This document shows positions 26,836-36,415 of a DNA stretch of 64,000 nt, piece by piece. The notes under the pieces are model-generated. The model was not told the origin of the DNA. It saw only the letters and a list, made by a program, of their open reading frames with translations, and ran no database searches. The stretch comes from Elusimicrobiales bacterium (GTDB lineage: Bacteria > Elusimicrobiota > Elusimicrobia > Elusimicrobiales > Elusimicrobiaceae), in NCBI GenBank assembly GCA_041651175.1, contig JBAZJT010000011.1, forward strand, positions 1 through 64,000, given 5' to 3'. The translations under genes were made by a program, and so were the position numbers. The first letter of the stretch is position 1. Each line of letters starts with the position of its first letter.

Positions 26836-27189
26836 ATGGAGTTTCCCGCCGGCGCGGCGGTTCAGCCTCAAAAACTGGCCGCGCTGCGCGCCCTCGTCGC
26901 CCGGCTGGGCATAGACCTGCCCGCCGTGGAGGAGAAGTTCGCCGCCGGCGGGGGGCATGGCGGGCAAAAAACCAACCGCTCGCGCAACTGCGTCCAGCTG
27001 AAATACCGGGGAATTTCCGTGCGCTGCCGGAGGGAACGATCCCTCTCGCTCAACAGATTCCTGGCATTGCGCGAACTGGCGGAAAGAATTGAAATGCAAA
27101 TCTCGCCCCAAACTTCCCAAAAACTTCAGGACAGGGAGAAAATCCGTAAATCCAAGCTGCGCCGCCGCGCGCGCAGGGATAACCCGTGA
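26836..27189 (+). CDS. small RF-1 domain (GGQ) peptidyl-tRNA hydrolase-like protein
   Basis: A 117-aa protein resembling domain 3 of class I release factors. The catalytic GGQ is in AAGGGHGGQKTNRSRN. There is no codon-recognition domain. The basic C-terminal tail (KIRKSKLRRRARR) could enter the ribosomal mRNA channel as in ArfB, suggesting rescue of stalled ribosomes; the extended GGGHGGQ resembles the mtRF-R/C12orf65 group more than ArfB. The start lies 4 nt after the ferredoxin stop, and the stop overlaps the next start. Confidence 0.8.
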   Translation: MEFPAGAAVQPQKLAALRALVARLGIDLPAVEEKFAAGGGHGGQKTNRSRNCVQLKYRGISVRCRRERSLSLNRFLALRELAERIEMQISPQTSQKLQDREKIRKSKLRRRARRDNP

Positions 27190-28427
27190 TTACAGACGTC
27201 CTTGTGGCGGGCGCGGGCGCCAGCGGCCTGTTCTGCGCGCTGCACGCGGCAAGAGGCGGCGCCTCCGTAATCGTCCGGGAGGCGGGTCCGGCGGCGGGGC
27301 GTAAAATCCTTGCCAGCGGCAACGGACGCTGCAATCTGACAAACCTCAACGTCTCTGCGGAACATTATCACGGCGGCAGGGAACTGGCGCGGGCCGCGCT
27401 TGCAAACTTCGGCGGCAAAAACGCCAGGGACTTCTTTGAAACCCTGGGCGTCATGACCGTGGAGGAGGACGGGGGCAGGATATTCCCCCGCGCCGGCAGG
27501 TCCGGCGCGGTGCTTACGCCCCTTCTGTGCGCCGCGACGGAAGCCGGCGCCAGAATAGAGCTTAACGGAAAAATAACGGCCATACGGCGCGAAGGCGGAA
27601 TCTACAAAGCCTTTGACGGCGCAGGGGGCCGCATTGAAGCGCGCAACGTAGTGCTGGCCTGCGGTTCCGCCGCGGCATCCGGGCTTGGCGGCGGAATGTC
27701 CGGGTATTCTCTGGCGGAAAGCTTCGGCCACGCCATAATCCCGCCGTCGCCCGCGCTTGTGCCGCTGCGCTCCGGCGAGAAAGGGCTGCGCCGGCTGGCG
27801 GGGATACGGGTCCATGCCGCGCTTTGCGCAAAACGCGACGGGCGGACTTTATGTTCCGCGGCAGGCGAAACCCTGTTTACGGATTACGGCCTGTCCGGGC
27901 CGGCGGCGCTGAACCTGTCCGCCGGCTGCGCTGCGGAACTGCAATCCGGCCCGCTGGGCTGCGAAATGAATCTGTTCCCGGATATGGAGCAGCGCAAATT
28001 CATGGATTTTTTCTCCGCGCGGGCGAAAATGTTCGCCTCAAGGCCGATGAAGCATTTTTTCGCCGGGATGCTGCATGAAACAGTCGCCAACCTTATAATG
28101 GACATAGCCGGAATAGACCGCAACTCGCCCGCGGGCGAACACGCGGGAAAAGCCGCCGCGCTCTGCCAGCGCTGGGAATTCACCCTTTCAGGCACAAGAC
28201 CCATGTCGGAAGCCATGGCGGCGGCGGGGGGGGTGAAGTCCTCGGAAATCAACCCGGATACGATGGAATCCAGGCTGGCGCGCGGATTGTTTATAACGGG
28301 CGAGTTGCTGGAGCCTGTAGGCGAAAGCGGGGGCTGCAACCTCCACCTGGCATGGGCCACGGGAAGGCTGGCGGGCCTGGCCTGCGCGTCCGGCGCGCGC
28401 GCGCGGCAACAGAATGGTCGGCAGTAG
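27186..28427 (+). CDS. NAD(P)/FAD-dependent oxidoreductase, HI0933/YhiN family
   Basis: A flavoprotein of 413 aa with GTG start overlapping the previous stop. Signature sequences: VAGAGASGLFCALHAAR (FAD Rossmann motif), GRKILASGNGRCNLTN, VVLACGSAAASGLGG, FTDYGLSGPAALNLS and GELLEPVGESGGCNLHLAW near the end. Substrate of the family is poorly known; BaiN, a bile-acid enzyme, belongs to it. Confidence 0.9.
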   Translation: MITDVLVAGAGASGLFCALHAARGGASVIVREAGPAAGRKILASGNGRCNLTNLNVSAEHYHGGRELARAALANFGGKNARDFFETLGVMTVEEDGGRIFPRAGRSGAVLTPLLCAATEAGARIELNGKITAIRREGGIYKAFDGAGGRIEARNVVLACGSAAASGLGGGMSGYSLAESFGHAIIPPSPALVPLRSGEKGLRRLAGIRVHAALCAKRDGRTLCSAAGETLFTDYGLSGPAALNLSAGCAAELQSGPLGCEMNLFPDMEQRKFMDFFSARAKMFASRPMKHFFAGMLHETVANLIMDIAGIDRNSPAGEHAGKAAALCQRWEFTLSGTRPMSEAMAAAGGVKSSEINPDTMESRLARGLFITGELLEPVGESGGCNLHLAWATGRLAGLACASGARARQQNGRQ

Positions 28428-28485
28428 CGGACCGTTAGGGTTTCCATTTGCGCAACGGTAATATATAATATCAACACCTACTGAT

Positions 28486-30951
28486 ATGACACTTCTGAAG
28501 GCGATGGAAAGAACAGCCGCTGTCACAAAATGCCTTTGCGCTATGGCCGCCGCATGGTGCCTGGCCGCGCCCGCCATGGCGGAACTGCCGAACGCTCCGC
28601 ACAAAACATTCCGCGTCCAGGGCGGCTCGCCGTCAGGCATGGCATTATCCCCGGACGGCAATTTCACCCTCGTGGCGGACCGTTCTCCGGTGCTGCGGGT
28701 GTTTTCGGTGAAAACCGGCGGCATGGTCCGCAAATTCACCTCCAACGGCGACATTCGCATTGCTCTGTGGTCGCCGGACGGACGTACTGTCGCGGGCGCG
28801 GGTTCAGGACGAATATGGCTGTGGAATTACGCTTCCGGCAAGATTGTCAGACACCTTGGCGGACAGAAGAGCGACTTGAACGCGGCGGCATTCTCACCCG
28901 ACGGCAAAATGCTGGCCTGCGCCGGCGAAGACAGGACTCTGAGAGTATATCGCCTGTCAGACGGTATGGAGGCGGCGGTAATAACCTCCGGCGCCGCGCC
29001 GCTGGTTGCCGCGATATTCTCCGCGGACGGCAAACATCTCGCAGACGCGGGCGCCGACAACCGCGTCCGCCTTTTCCGTGTTTCGGACTGGGCGCTGCAA
29101 AACACTTTTGAAACCGCGGCCCGCGTAAGCCACGCTGCCATATCGGCTGACGGCAGCTATATAGCCGCCGTCGGCGCGGACGGTAAAATTTACGCATTCA
29201 ACACCGTCAGCGGCGCAACAGCCCAGCTGGGCACCCGCGACAGAACGGCAAGCGCGGCGGCGTTCTCCCCTTCAGGCCGGTATCTGGCCGGAGTGGGAAC
29301 GAGCGCCGGAATCCGTCTGTGGGACATGCAGACCTTCCAGCTGGCTGCCACATTGCAGGGCGGAAAGGGCGACGCGGTGTCGGTCGCGTGGAACAGGGAC
29401 GGCTCCGGCCTGGCCGCGCTTTCGGCGGACGGTTCCGTCAATCTGTGGAAACTTAGCCTTCTTGACATCCCCGGCGCCGCACCGCAAAAAAGCTTGTCTC
29501 CGCCGACGCCCCAGCAGAAAGCCGATGCAAAAAGCGGGGCATACCCGGAACGCGGATACGACGAATCACCCAAAGGCCGAGTAACCAGGCTTTTTTCGGG
29601 AATGCTGTCCGCGCGGATGCTTATGCTGATACTTGTATCCGCAGGACTGATATTCACCCTGATGGCCACAATGACGGACATGTTCCTGCACCCGGAAAAA
29701 GTATTTGAGGAAAAGTCGTCGCGTTACGAGCCCCCTTCGGAGCTTCAACGCGCACCCGGCGGTTTCGTTTTTCCGAAACACACGGAAAAAAAGCCAAAGC
29801 AGGAGGCGGAATCCGCCGCTGCGGAGAGTTCCAATGTACTGTCTCAGCTTGGCAAGGCACGCGCCTCCGCCCAGCCGCCAGCGCACAGCGCGGGGCCGGA
29901 GTTTTTCACAAATCCGCCGCTGATGGTGGAATCCCCCAAGCCCGAGCCGGCGCCCGAACCGCAGATAACGGCACTCCCCGCTCGCCAGATAATGCAGCCG
30001 CCACCTCCACCATCTCTGGAAACGCAGCAACCGCCGCCGCCCGCTGCGGCGGAAAGCGAGCCGCGCCCCCTTATCGTGCCGGAACGCGGCAAGCAGCCGG
30101 ACGCCGCGCCCCCGCCGCCGGCCCCGCCGGCGAAAACAGAAACGGAAAAACCCTCCGACATGGTGTCCGGCAAATACCGTCTGCTACGCGAGGTCGGGCG
30201 CGGCGGCATGGCCATAGTCTACGAGGCGGTTGACATACAACTGGACAAAAAATTCGCGCTCAAAAAAATGAAGGAGGGCTCCTCGCTCAGCGAACGCGAA
30301 CGCAAACGTTTCATAGAGGAAGCCCGCATCACCGCCAAGCTGCGCCATCCCAACATAGTGGATATTTACTCCATCAACGAGGAAGGCGCGGATATTTATC
30401 TGGTCTTTGAATTTGTGGACGGCAAAACGCTGGAGAACCTGCTGACCCGCTACCGGCACATACCGGCAAAGCAGTGTGTGGCGATATCAAACCACATACT
30501 GTCCGCGCTGGATTACGCGCATTCAAAAGGCGTGGTGCACAGGGACCTCAAGCCTTCCAACATAATGGTCGCAGACGACGGTTTTGTGCGCGTCATGGAT
30601 TTCGGAATAGCCCAGCTGGCCCGCCTGGCCACCGCCACCCGCGCCGGAGCCGACATATCCGGCACGCTGGCCTACATGGCGCCGGAGCAGCACCTGGGCA
30701 AATATGACAGCCGCGCGGATATTTTCGCTTTCGGCGCCACCCTCTACGAAATGGCCACCGGAAGACTTACTTTCCCGGGGCCGGATTTCCTCTCGCAAAA
30801 GCGCGAGGCGCATTACAAAAAGCCCTCCCAGGTGACGCAGATGCCGCAGGCCCTGGAAGACCTTATAGTCGCCTGCCTGCACCCGGACAAGGCAATGCGC
30901 CCCGCCAGCGCGCAGGAAGTGCAGGCCCGCCTCCGGGACCTCAAACTCTGA
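28486..30951 (+). CDS. membrane Ser/Thr kinase with N-terminal extracytoplasmic WD40 domain
   Basis: Predicted N-out receptor kinase of 821 aa. Start at 28486, or an internal ATG at 28504, gives a signal peptide ending APAMA. Residues ~40-330 hold about seven WD40-type repeats (SPDGK / LWSPDGRTVAGAG). One membrane helix (~371-395) is followed by a Pro-rich linker (~400-555) and a complete kinase domain from ~560: GRGGMAIVYE, ALKKMKEG, VHRDLKPSN (~683), MDFGIAQ, APEQHLG. All catalytic residues are present. Usual bacterial kinases of this family have the kinase first and the sensor last; here the order is reversed. The next gene encodes a secreted WD40 protein and starts on the stop codon. Confidence 0.9.
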   Translation: MTLLKAMERTAAVTKCLCAMAAAWCLAAPAMAELPNAPHKTFRVQGGSPSGMALSPDGNFTLVADRSPVLRVFSVKTGGMVRKFTSNGDIRIALWSPDGRTVAGAGSGRIWLWNYASGKIVRHLGGQKSDLNAAAFSPDGKMLACAGEDRTLRVYRLSDGMEAAVITSGAAPLVAAIFSADGKHLADAGADNRVRLFRVSDWALQNTFETAARVSHAAISADGSYIAAVGADGKIYAFNTVSGATAQLGTRDRTASAAAFSPSGRYLAGVGTSAGIRLWDMQTFQLAATLQGGKGDAVSVAWNRDGSGLAALSADGSVNLWKLSLLDIPGAAPQKSLSPPTPQQKADAKSGAYPERGYDESPKGRVTRLFSGMLSARMLMLILVSAGLIFTLMATMTDMFLHPEKVFEEKSSRYEPPSELQRAPGGFVFPKHTEKKPKQEAESAAAESSNVLSQLGKARASAQPPAHSAGPEFFTNPPLMVESPKPEPAPEPQITALPARQIMQPPPPPSLETQQPPPPAAAESEPRPLIVPERGKQPDAAPPPPAPPAKTETEKPSDMVSGKYRLLREVGRGGMAIVYEAVDIQLDKKFALKKMKEGSSLSERERKRFIEEARITAKLRHPNIVDIYSINEEGADIYLVFEFVDGKTLENLLTRYRHIPAKQCVAISNHILSALDYAHSKGVVHRDLKPSNIMVADDGFVRVMDFGIAQLARLATATRAGADISGTLAYMAPEQHLGKYDSRADIFAFGATLYEMATGRLTFPGPDFLSQKREAHYKKPSQVTQMPQALEDLIVACLHPDKAMRPASAQEVQARLRDLKL

Positions 30952-32564
30952 TGGCTGCGGCGCGCGCCGCGGCGGCGGCTGTTCTGGCTCTCTTTATACC
31001 CGGCGCGCAAGCCTCTGAGGTGGAATCTGCGCAGCGCCAGCCTCCCCCTTACTCCCGCACCTTTGAAACCGGCGGCTGGACCAATTCCGTGGCCTGGTCG
31101 CCGGACGGGCATATGTTTTGCGCGGCATCATCCGACGGGTTCGCCCGGGTATGGGACAAGGACGGCAATCTGCTCAAAACCGGCGCGCTGGGCGAGGCTT
31201 CGTGCGCGGTTTTCTCCCCGGACGGGAAATATCTGGCCGCCGGCGGCGCGGGCGGTGTTTTTCTGTACCGCCTGCCCTCAATGGAAGCGGCGGGGGAGCT
31301 CTCCCCGCGGAAAACCATCATCAAGTCGCTGGCCTGGTCGCCGGACGGGAAATACCTGGCCGCGGCCTCGCTTGACGGCTCCGTAACCCTGGCCGGATTT
31401 CCCGCGTTGAAAAAGCTCTGCGCCGCCGACGCGCACGAGGGGGGGGCGGCTGCCGTTTCGTTTTCTCCGGACGGGAAACTGCTGGCCAGCGCCGGATACG
31501 ACAGGACGGTGAAGCTCTGGCGCCTGCCGGATATGCAGCCGGAGCGGACGCTGCGCGGCTTCAACGGCAATGTAAACGCCGCCGTATTCTCCCCAGACGG
31601 CAAATTCCTGGCCGCTGCTGCCGACGACAGGTCTATACGGATATGGCGCGCAAAGGACTGGAAAAACATCCTCGCGGAAGAAAAAGCCCACAAAGACGCG
31701 CTTAACGCCGCCGCCTGGTCCCCGGACGGAAAACTTATCGCCACCGCGGGGGACGACGGCTTTGTCCGGCTATGGCTGGCAGAAGATATGACGCGGGTGC
31801 GCACCATAAAAAACTACAACCTAAGCGCGCTTTCGCTGGCCTTCTCGCCTGACGGGACGCAGTTGTCCGCGGGATATTTGCTTGGCACAGCCAGGATATG
31901 GAACTGGAAGCGAGAAACAGCGGTTATAACTGCGCGCAAGGCCTTCATTAACACCGGCAAGGACAAGCTGTCGCTGCGCCTTGGCGAGAGAATCACCCTG
32001 CAATGGGACGAAAACCCCACCGGCAGAATCGTCTACGCCGAAACAGACTCCGCGCGCGGACGGGTCAAACGGAAGCTGCTCGGGTTTTCGGACAGGTTCG
32101 CCCCGGTGATACGAATAATCTCCAAAACCCGCGAGGGCCGGCGGCTGCGCATAAAAGGCGTGGTCTACGACGACTGCGCCGTTTCCGACGTAACCATAGC
32201 CGGACGCGACGCCGAGTGGGCATCCGGCAAAGCCGCCTACGCCGATTATTCCGACGCTTTTCCCTTCACAGCCGAGATTGCGCTTCCCCGTTCCGGCCCC
32301 GCGCCACTGATAAGCGCGCAGGATTATGCCGGACACCGCTCCAGCCTGGCCTTAACCGATGCTCCGGCGGAACACTGGGCGCCCCAGGTGGCAGAGATAA
32401 AAGCCGCCCGCCCCGCCCCGCTGATGAGCGCGGTGGATTCCGAGGCCAAAGTCGTGCGCATGGTCCCCGCCGGCGAGCCGCTTCTGGCGGTGGGCTACCG
32501 CAAGAACTGGTACCGTCTTGACGACGGCCTCTGGATATCCGCAGACGCCGTCACCGGCAGATAA
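30951..32564 (+). CDS. secreted WD40-repeat protein with C-terminal SH3-like domain
   Basis: Overlaps the kinase gene by one base (TGATG). It has a signal peptide ending GAQAS, then WD40 repeats over ~40-330 with repeated WSPDGK and FSPDGKFLAAA blades, a beta-rich middle (~340-470), and a C-terminal SH3b-like module (VRMVPAGEPLLAVGYRKNWYRL). The blades resemble those of the kinase ectodomain. It could be a ligand or scaffold for that kinase, which is inference from operon and sequence likeness. A 205-nt gap follows in which I see only a hairpin. Confidence 0.85.
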   Translation: MAAARAAAAAVLALFIPGAQASEVESAQRQPPPYSRTFETGGWTNSVAWSPDGHMFCAASSDGFARVWDKDGNLLKTGALGEASCAVFSPDGKYLAAGGAGGVFLYRLPSMEAAGELSPRKTIIKSLAWSPDGKYLAAASLDGSVTLAGFPALKKLCAADAHEGGAAAVSFSPDGKLLASAGYDRTVKLWRLPDMQPERTLRGFNGNVNAAVFSPDGKFLAAAADDRSIRIWRAKDWKNILAEEKAHKDALNAAAWSPDGKLIATAGDDGFVRLWLAEDMTRVRTIKNYNLSALSLAFSPDGTQLSAGYLLGTARIWNWKRETAVITARKAFINTGKDKLSLRLGERITLQWDENPTGRIVYAETDSARGRVKRKLLGFSDRFAPVIRIISKTREGRRLRIKGVVYDDCAVSDVTIAGRDAEWASGKAAYADYSDAFPFTAEIALPRSGPAPLISAQDYAGHRSSLALTDAPAEHWAPQVAEIKAARPAPLMSAVDSEAKVVRMVPAGEPLLAVGYRKNWYRLDDGLWISADAVTGR

Positions 32565-32717
32565 TCCCAGCGGTTCCGCTATGCCAAGCAGCAGCGCGCC
32601 TACCGGATGCTGAAAGAAGCCTTCCGCCCGTATCCCGTAGATTTGCCGCCCGCAAAAAAAGTTTGTTATTCCAAAGAATAATCTGCAATCGCCGGCGGGA
32701 CGCCGGGACAGAATTGG

Positions 32718-32754
32718 CGCGCCCGGATTTTGCCGTCGGCAAAATCCGGGCGCG
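32718..32754. terminator. perfect 17-bp hairpin
   Basis: A perfect inverted repeat with 17-nt arms (CGCGCCCGGATTTTGCC / its complement) and a 3-nt GTC loop lies 15 nt past the NYN gene stop and ~150 nt past the WD40 gene stop. It probably terminates one or both. There is no T-tract. Confidence 0.6.
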
Positions 32755-32769
32755 GCTCAAAACAGACTT

Positions 32770-33537
32770 TCAGGAATGCACGGGCTCGCGGGGGGCGAGC
32801 TTCTGGATGGTTTTGTCCAAATCAAGGAAACCGTCGCAGGTCTGGCGCAGCTCCCAGGACTGGCCGATTTTGAAGCCCGCCAGATACACCTTCTTGCCGG
32901 TAGCCTGAACCGCTTCCACCATCTGGACGAAATCGGCGTCGCCGGTGAGAATTATGGCGGTGTCGTAGGCGTTCTGATAGCACAGCGCCAGCATGTCGGA
33001 GACAAGAAACACGTCCACGCCTTTTTGCACATAAGCGCCTTTGCCGCGCGGGTCCCGGCGCAAATTGGTCAGCTTCACCTTTATGCCGCGGAAACGCAGC
33101 GCCTCGTAGAATTTGAGACGCTCGCGCTCGCATTCGTAGCGGCTTTTGGCCAGAACATCCTCGGCGGAGAGGATATGCCAGAACTCGTGTTCGTTGGGCG
33201 GCCATTCGCCTACTCCAGCCAGCCGCTCGCGCGAAAGCTCCATCAGCCGGCCCCAGGCCATGCCTTGCCGGGCATGGTCCATGTCGGACCAGGCGCGTGA
33301 ATGGGCTTTGAGTTTCTGCTCCGCCGCGCCGCAGGCTTTTAGCGTCTCCTCCCGAAGTTCATCGTCTGAAAATATTGGCGGCTTGGCATTGTAATAATAG
33401 GCGCGGATAAGCTCAATGCCGGTCTCGGCGGCAAGGGCCTTTATCATGTCGGAGAGGTCCACGCGGGGGGTTTTGCCATACGCGGTCTGATAGGACTGGT
33501 AAAAATACTCGCCGTCAATAAACATCATGCCTTTCAT
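32770..33537 (-). CDS. NYN-domain (PIN-like) putative ribonuclease, LabA/DUF88 type
   Basis: A 255-aa protein with conserved acidic residues of the NYN fold: FIDGEYF at the N-terminus, GVDVFLVSDML, and ILTGDADFVQMVE. These would bind Mg2+ for RNA cleavage. A central insertion (~60-130) is Trp/His-rich and atypical. Start at 33537 is fixed by AAAGGAG 7 nt upstream; an ATG two codons earlier is too close to it. Target unknown. It is transcribed alone. Confidence 0.82.
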   Translation of the reverse strand: MKGMMFIDGEYFYQSYQTAYGKTPRVDLSDMIKALAAETGIELIRAYYYNAKPPIFSDDELREETLKACGAAEQKLKAHSRAWSDMDHARQGMAWGRLMELSRERLAGVGEWPPNEHEFWHILSAEDVLAKSRYECERERLKFYEALRFRGIKVKLTNLRRDPRGKGAYVQKGVDVFLVSDMLALCYQNAYDTAIILTGDADFVQMVEAVQATGKKVYLAGFKIGQSWELRQTCDGFLDLDKTIQKLAPREPVHS

Positions 33538-33594
33538 AATCATTCTCCTTTGGTATTCGGGTATGTCCAGTTTACAAGAAGGCTAATAACGCCG

Positions 33595-34821
33595 TCAACA
33601 TCTTTCCGCGCGGACAAGGTCTTCGTAGGTTTCCCGGCGGCGGATTATGCGCCATTTGCCGGTTTTGGAAACCATAACCTCCGCCGCGCGCGGGCGGGAA
33701 TTATACTGCGACGACATTGACATCCCGTAGGCCCCGCAGGACAGAACCGCCAGAATATCGCCCTGCCGGGGGGGGGATATTTTCATATTGACGCCCAGAA
33801 AATCGCCGCTTTCGCACACGGGCCCGACTATGTTGAAAACCGCCGCCCTGCCTCCGGCGGAAAGACTTACAACCGGATGCGCCGCGCCGTAAAGCGCGGG
33901 ACGGAGCAAATCGTTCATGGCGGCGTCAACGACGGCGAACTTCTTGCCGCCGCTTTGCTTGCGGTAGATAACTTTAGCCAGCAGCAGGCCCGCCGGCGCG
34001 GCTATGGAGCGCCCCGGCTCCACCATAACCGTCGCGCCGCAGCCGCGCAGCACTTTCAGCGCGCGGGCAAGCATTTTTTCCGGCGGGTCGGGGGGGAGGC
34101 CTTCCTCGCAATGCCAGCCGCCGCCTATGTCTATATGCGAAAGCCGCGCGCCCAGGTGGTTTTGCAGCTCCCCGCGCAGCCACAGCAGGAAGCGCGCGTT
34201 CTTTTCAAACACCGAGACATCCTTTATCTGCGAGCCCAGATGGCTGTGAACCGCCACCGGCTCCAGAAAACGGCTTTTGGCGGCCATGCGGTAAATCCCG
34301 ACCGCCTCGCCGACGGAAACGCCGAATTTGGAGCCCTTTTTGCCGGTGGAGATATATTTGTGCGTGCGCGGGTCTATATCCGGGTTGATGCGCACCGATA
34401 TGCTGCACCGCCTGCGCAGGCGCGAGGCCGTTTTCTCCAGCGCGGCGGCTTCCTCCGCCGATTCCAGATTTATAAACAGTATGCCCGCCTTAATAGCGGC
34501 TTCATGCTCGGCATCCGTCTTGCCGACGCCGGTGAATATGATTTTGCGCGGCTCAAAACCGGCTTCCAGCGCGCGGGCCAGCTCCCCGCCGGAAACCACG
34601 TCCGCGCCGGCCCCCAAAGCCGCCAGTTTGCGGCATACCGACAGGTTGGAATTGGCCTTCAACGCGTAGCAAATCAGATGCCCGCAGCCGGCAAGCGGTT
34701 TTTCGTAGGAGAAAAACCTGTCTTCCAGTTCTTTCTCCGAATACACAAAAACTGGCGTGCCGGCCCGGGCCGCTATATCGCGCAGCAGCCCGGCGGCAAC
34801 AGGAAGATGATATTGCTTCAT
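33595..34821 (-). CDS. lysA: diaminopimelate decarboxylase
   Basis: PLP enzyme making L-lysine from meso-diaminopimelate. Motifs: YALKANSN with the PLP lysine, VSGGELARALEAG, HSHLGSQI, DIGGGW, EPGRSI and the active-site GPVCESGDFLG, then CGAYGMSMSSQYNSRPR. Length 408 aa is normal. Its start overlaps the ychF stop (ATGA). No other lysine genes are nearby. Confidence 0.95.
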   Translation of the reverse strand: MKQYHLPVAAGLLRDIAARAGTPVFVYSEKELEDRFFSYEKPLAGCGHLICYALKANSNLSVCRKLAALGAGADVVSGGELARALEAGFEPRKIIFTGVGKTDAEHEAAIKAGILFINLESAEEAAALEKTASRLRRRCSISVRINPDIDPRTHKYISTGKKGSKFGVSVGEAVGIYRMAAKSRFLEPVAVHSHLGSQIKDVSVFEKNARFLLWLRGELQNHLGARLSHIDIGGGWHCEEGLPPDPPEKMLARALKVLRGCGATVMVEPGRSIAAPAGLLLAKVIYRKQSGGKKFAVVDAAMNDLLRPALYGAAHPVVSLSAGGRAAVFNIVGPVCESGDFLGVNMKISPPRQGDILAVLSCGAYGMSMSSQYNSRPRAAEVMVSKTGKWRIIRRRETYEDLVRAERC

Positions 34822-35891
34822 ACGTTAAAACGAAACAGGCACACGTCGCCGTCCTTGATATTGTAATCCCTGCCTTCCGAGCGTATGAGGCCTTTTTCGC
34901 GCAGCGTCTTCTCGCTGCCGTGACGGTCTATATCCTCAAAAGAATAGACTTCGGCGCGGATGAACCCGCGCTCTATGTCGGAATGGATTTTGCCGGCGGC
35001 GCGCGGCGCGGGAAACCCTTCCGGGATAAGCCAGGAGCGCACCTCAATCTCTTCCCCGGCGGTGAAAAATGAAATCAGGCCCATCAGCTTCTGAGAAGCG
35101 CGGGCGACTTTTTCAAGGCCGGTGTAATGCTCGCCGCTTTCGGCCAGGAAGGCGCGGCGCTCGTCCTCGCCCAGTTCGGCCAGTTCGGCCTCCACCTTCA
35201 CGCAAAGCTCCACAAAACCCGCGCCGCGCGCGGCGGCAAGCCCGGACAAAATCTTGGAAGCCCCGGCATTGGGTTTTTCCGAATTGTTGCCCACAAAAAG
35301 CGTCGGTTTCAGGGTGAGAAGCTGAAGCTGCGCCGTCTCCTCCGGCGCAAGGCCAAGCGAGGAGGCCGGTTTTCCCGCCGCAAGAACGGCCTGCACGCGC
35401 TTTAGCGTTTCCAGCGCGGTTCTTGCCGTTTTGTCGCCGGCGCGGCACTGGCCTTCCAGCCGGGGAATCATCTTTTCCACCGTCTCCAGGTCGGCCAGCA
35501 TAAGCTCGGTCTCTATTATTTCCACGTCGCGCGCGGGGTCCACCCCGCCCATGACGTGGATGACGTTGTCGTCCTGGAAAAGGCGCACCACATGAATCAC
35601 CGCGTCCACTTCGCGTATATTGGCCAGGAATTTGTTGCCCAGCCCCTCGCCCTTGCTTGCGCCTTTGACAAGGCCGGCGATGTCAACAAAACGCAGCGGC
35701 GCGGCGGTTTTTTTCGGCGGCTTGAATATTTCAAATAGCCGGTCCAGCCGGCGGTCCGGCAGCGGCACCACGCCCACGTTGGGGTCTATGGTGGTGAACG
35801 GATAGTTGGAAGACGCCGCCCCCGCGTTTGTCAGCGCGTTGAACAGCGACGATTTGCCCACATTGGGCAGCCCTATTATTCCGGTTTCCAT
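34818..35891 (-). CDS. ychF: ribosome-associated ATPase/GTPase YchF (OLA1)
   Basis: Obg-related P-loop protein. It shows G1 [20 protein letters not shown]3 [17 protein letters not shown], the family's unusual NNSE in place of NKxD, and a TGS-like C-terminus with FTAGEEEVR-type (here [12 protein letters not shown]) and INDGDV-like sequence. 357 aa, standard size. The start overlaps the nucleotidyltransferase stop by 16 nt. Confidence 0.95.
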   Translation of the reverse strand: METGIIGLPNVGKSSLFNALTNAGAASSNYPFTTIDPNVGVVPLPDRRLDRLFEIFKPPKKTAAPLRFVDIAGLVKGASKGEGLGNKFLANIREVDAVIHVVRLFQDDNVIHVMGGVDPARDVEIIETELMLADLETVEKMIPRLEGQCRAGDKTARTALETLKRVQAVLAAGKPASSLGLAPEETAQLQLLTLKPTLFVGNNSEKPNAGASKILSGLAAARGAGFVELCVKVEAELAELGEDERRAFLAESGEHYTGLEKVARASQKLMGLISFFTAGEEIEVRSWLIPEGFPAPRAAGKIHSDIERGFIRAEVYSFEDIDRHGSEKTLREKGLIRSEGRDYNIKDGDVCLFRFNV

Positions 35892-36415
35892 GATTTGTCA
35901 AATGTCCTGCCAAGCGCCGCCTCAAAATCGGCCAGCCAGCGTGAAATATATTCCCCGTCAAAGCCAGGATTTTTGAGAGCGACGATGCGTGCATCCTCCA
36001 GGTCTTTCGGCCTGCCCGCGATAATTTTGTGGACTATCACATCCTCAAGCGAGGCAAATTTCACCTTCGTCCCGCATAACTCCACGGAACGGGCGCGGGC
36101 TATCGCCTGGCGCTCGTAAGGCGTCCAGGAAAATATGAAATCCACCCGTATTCCGGTGGCAGTGTCCTGCGCGGGAAATATCATCGTGGATTTGGCGAAT
36201 TCCGCCGCGTCCCCGGCCAGGGATTTCAGGCCTATGCGCGCCGCGCATTCCGCCACCGGCCCGGCGCCGTCCGCGTCCAGCCCCAGGGTTATGTCTATAT
36301 CCTTTGTAAGCCGCGGCTCCCCGTACAAAAGAACGGCCTGTCCGCCTATCACCATATAGGGGATGCCGCGCGCGTCCAGTTCAGCGGCTATTTTGGCGAG
36401 CAGTTCCTGAAACAT
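35876..36415 (-). CDS. AbiEii-like/MNT-type nucleotidyltransferase
   Basis: A 179-aa protein with the polymerase-beta-type NTase motif: VIGGQAVLLYG, then DIDITLG, and a third acidic position in RVDFIFS. A C-terminal helical segment holds SLEDVIVHKIIAGRPKDLEDA. Relatives include toxins of AbiE-type systems and housekeeping-like NTases. It is coupled to a 74-aa upstream protein (35-nt overlap) and to ychF downstream. Substrate unknown. Confidence 0.8.
   Translation of the reverse strand: MFQELLAKIAAELDARGIPYMVIGGQAVLLYGEPRLTKDIDITLGLDADGAGPVAECAARIGLKSLAGDAAEFAKSTMIFPAQDTATGIRVDFIFSWTPYERQAIARARSVELCGTKVKFASLEDVIVHKIIAGRPKDLEDARIVALKNPGFDGEYISRWLADFEAALGRTFDKSWKPE

Noticed and set aside
32565..32681. 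In-frame open stretch of ~39 codons after the WD40-SH3 stop codon
   Set aside because: Could be read-through or a gene remnant, but such lengths arise often by chance at this GC content and there is no start site.
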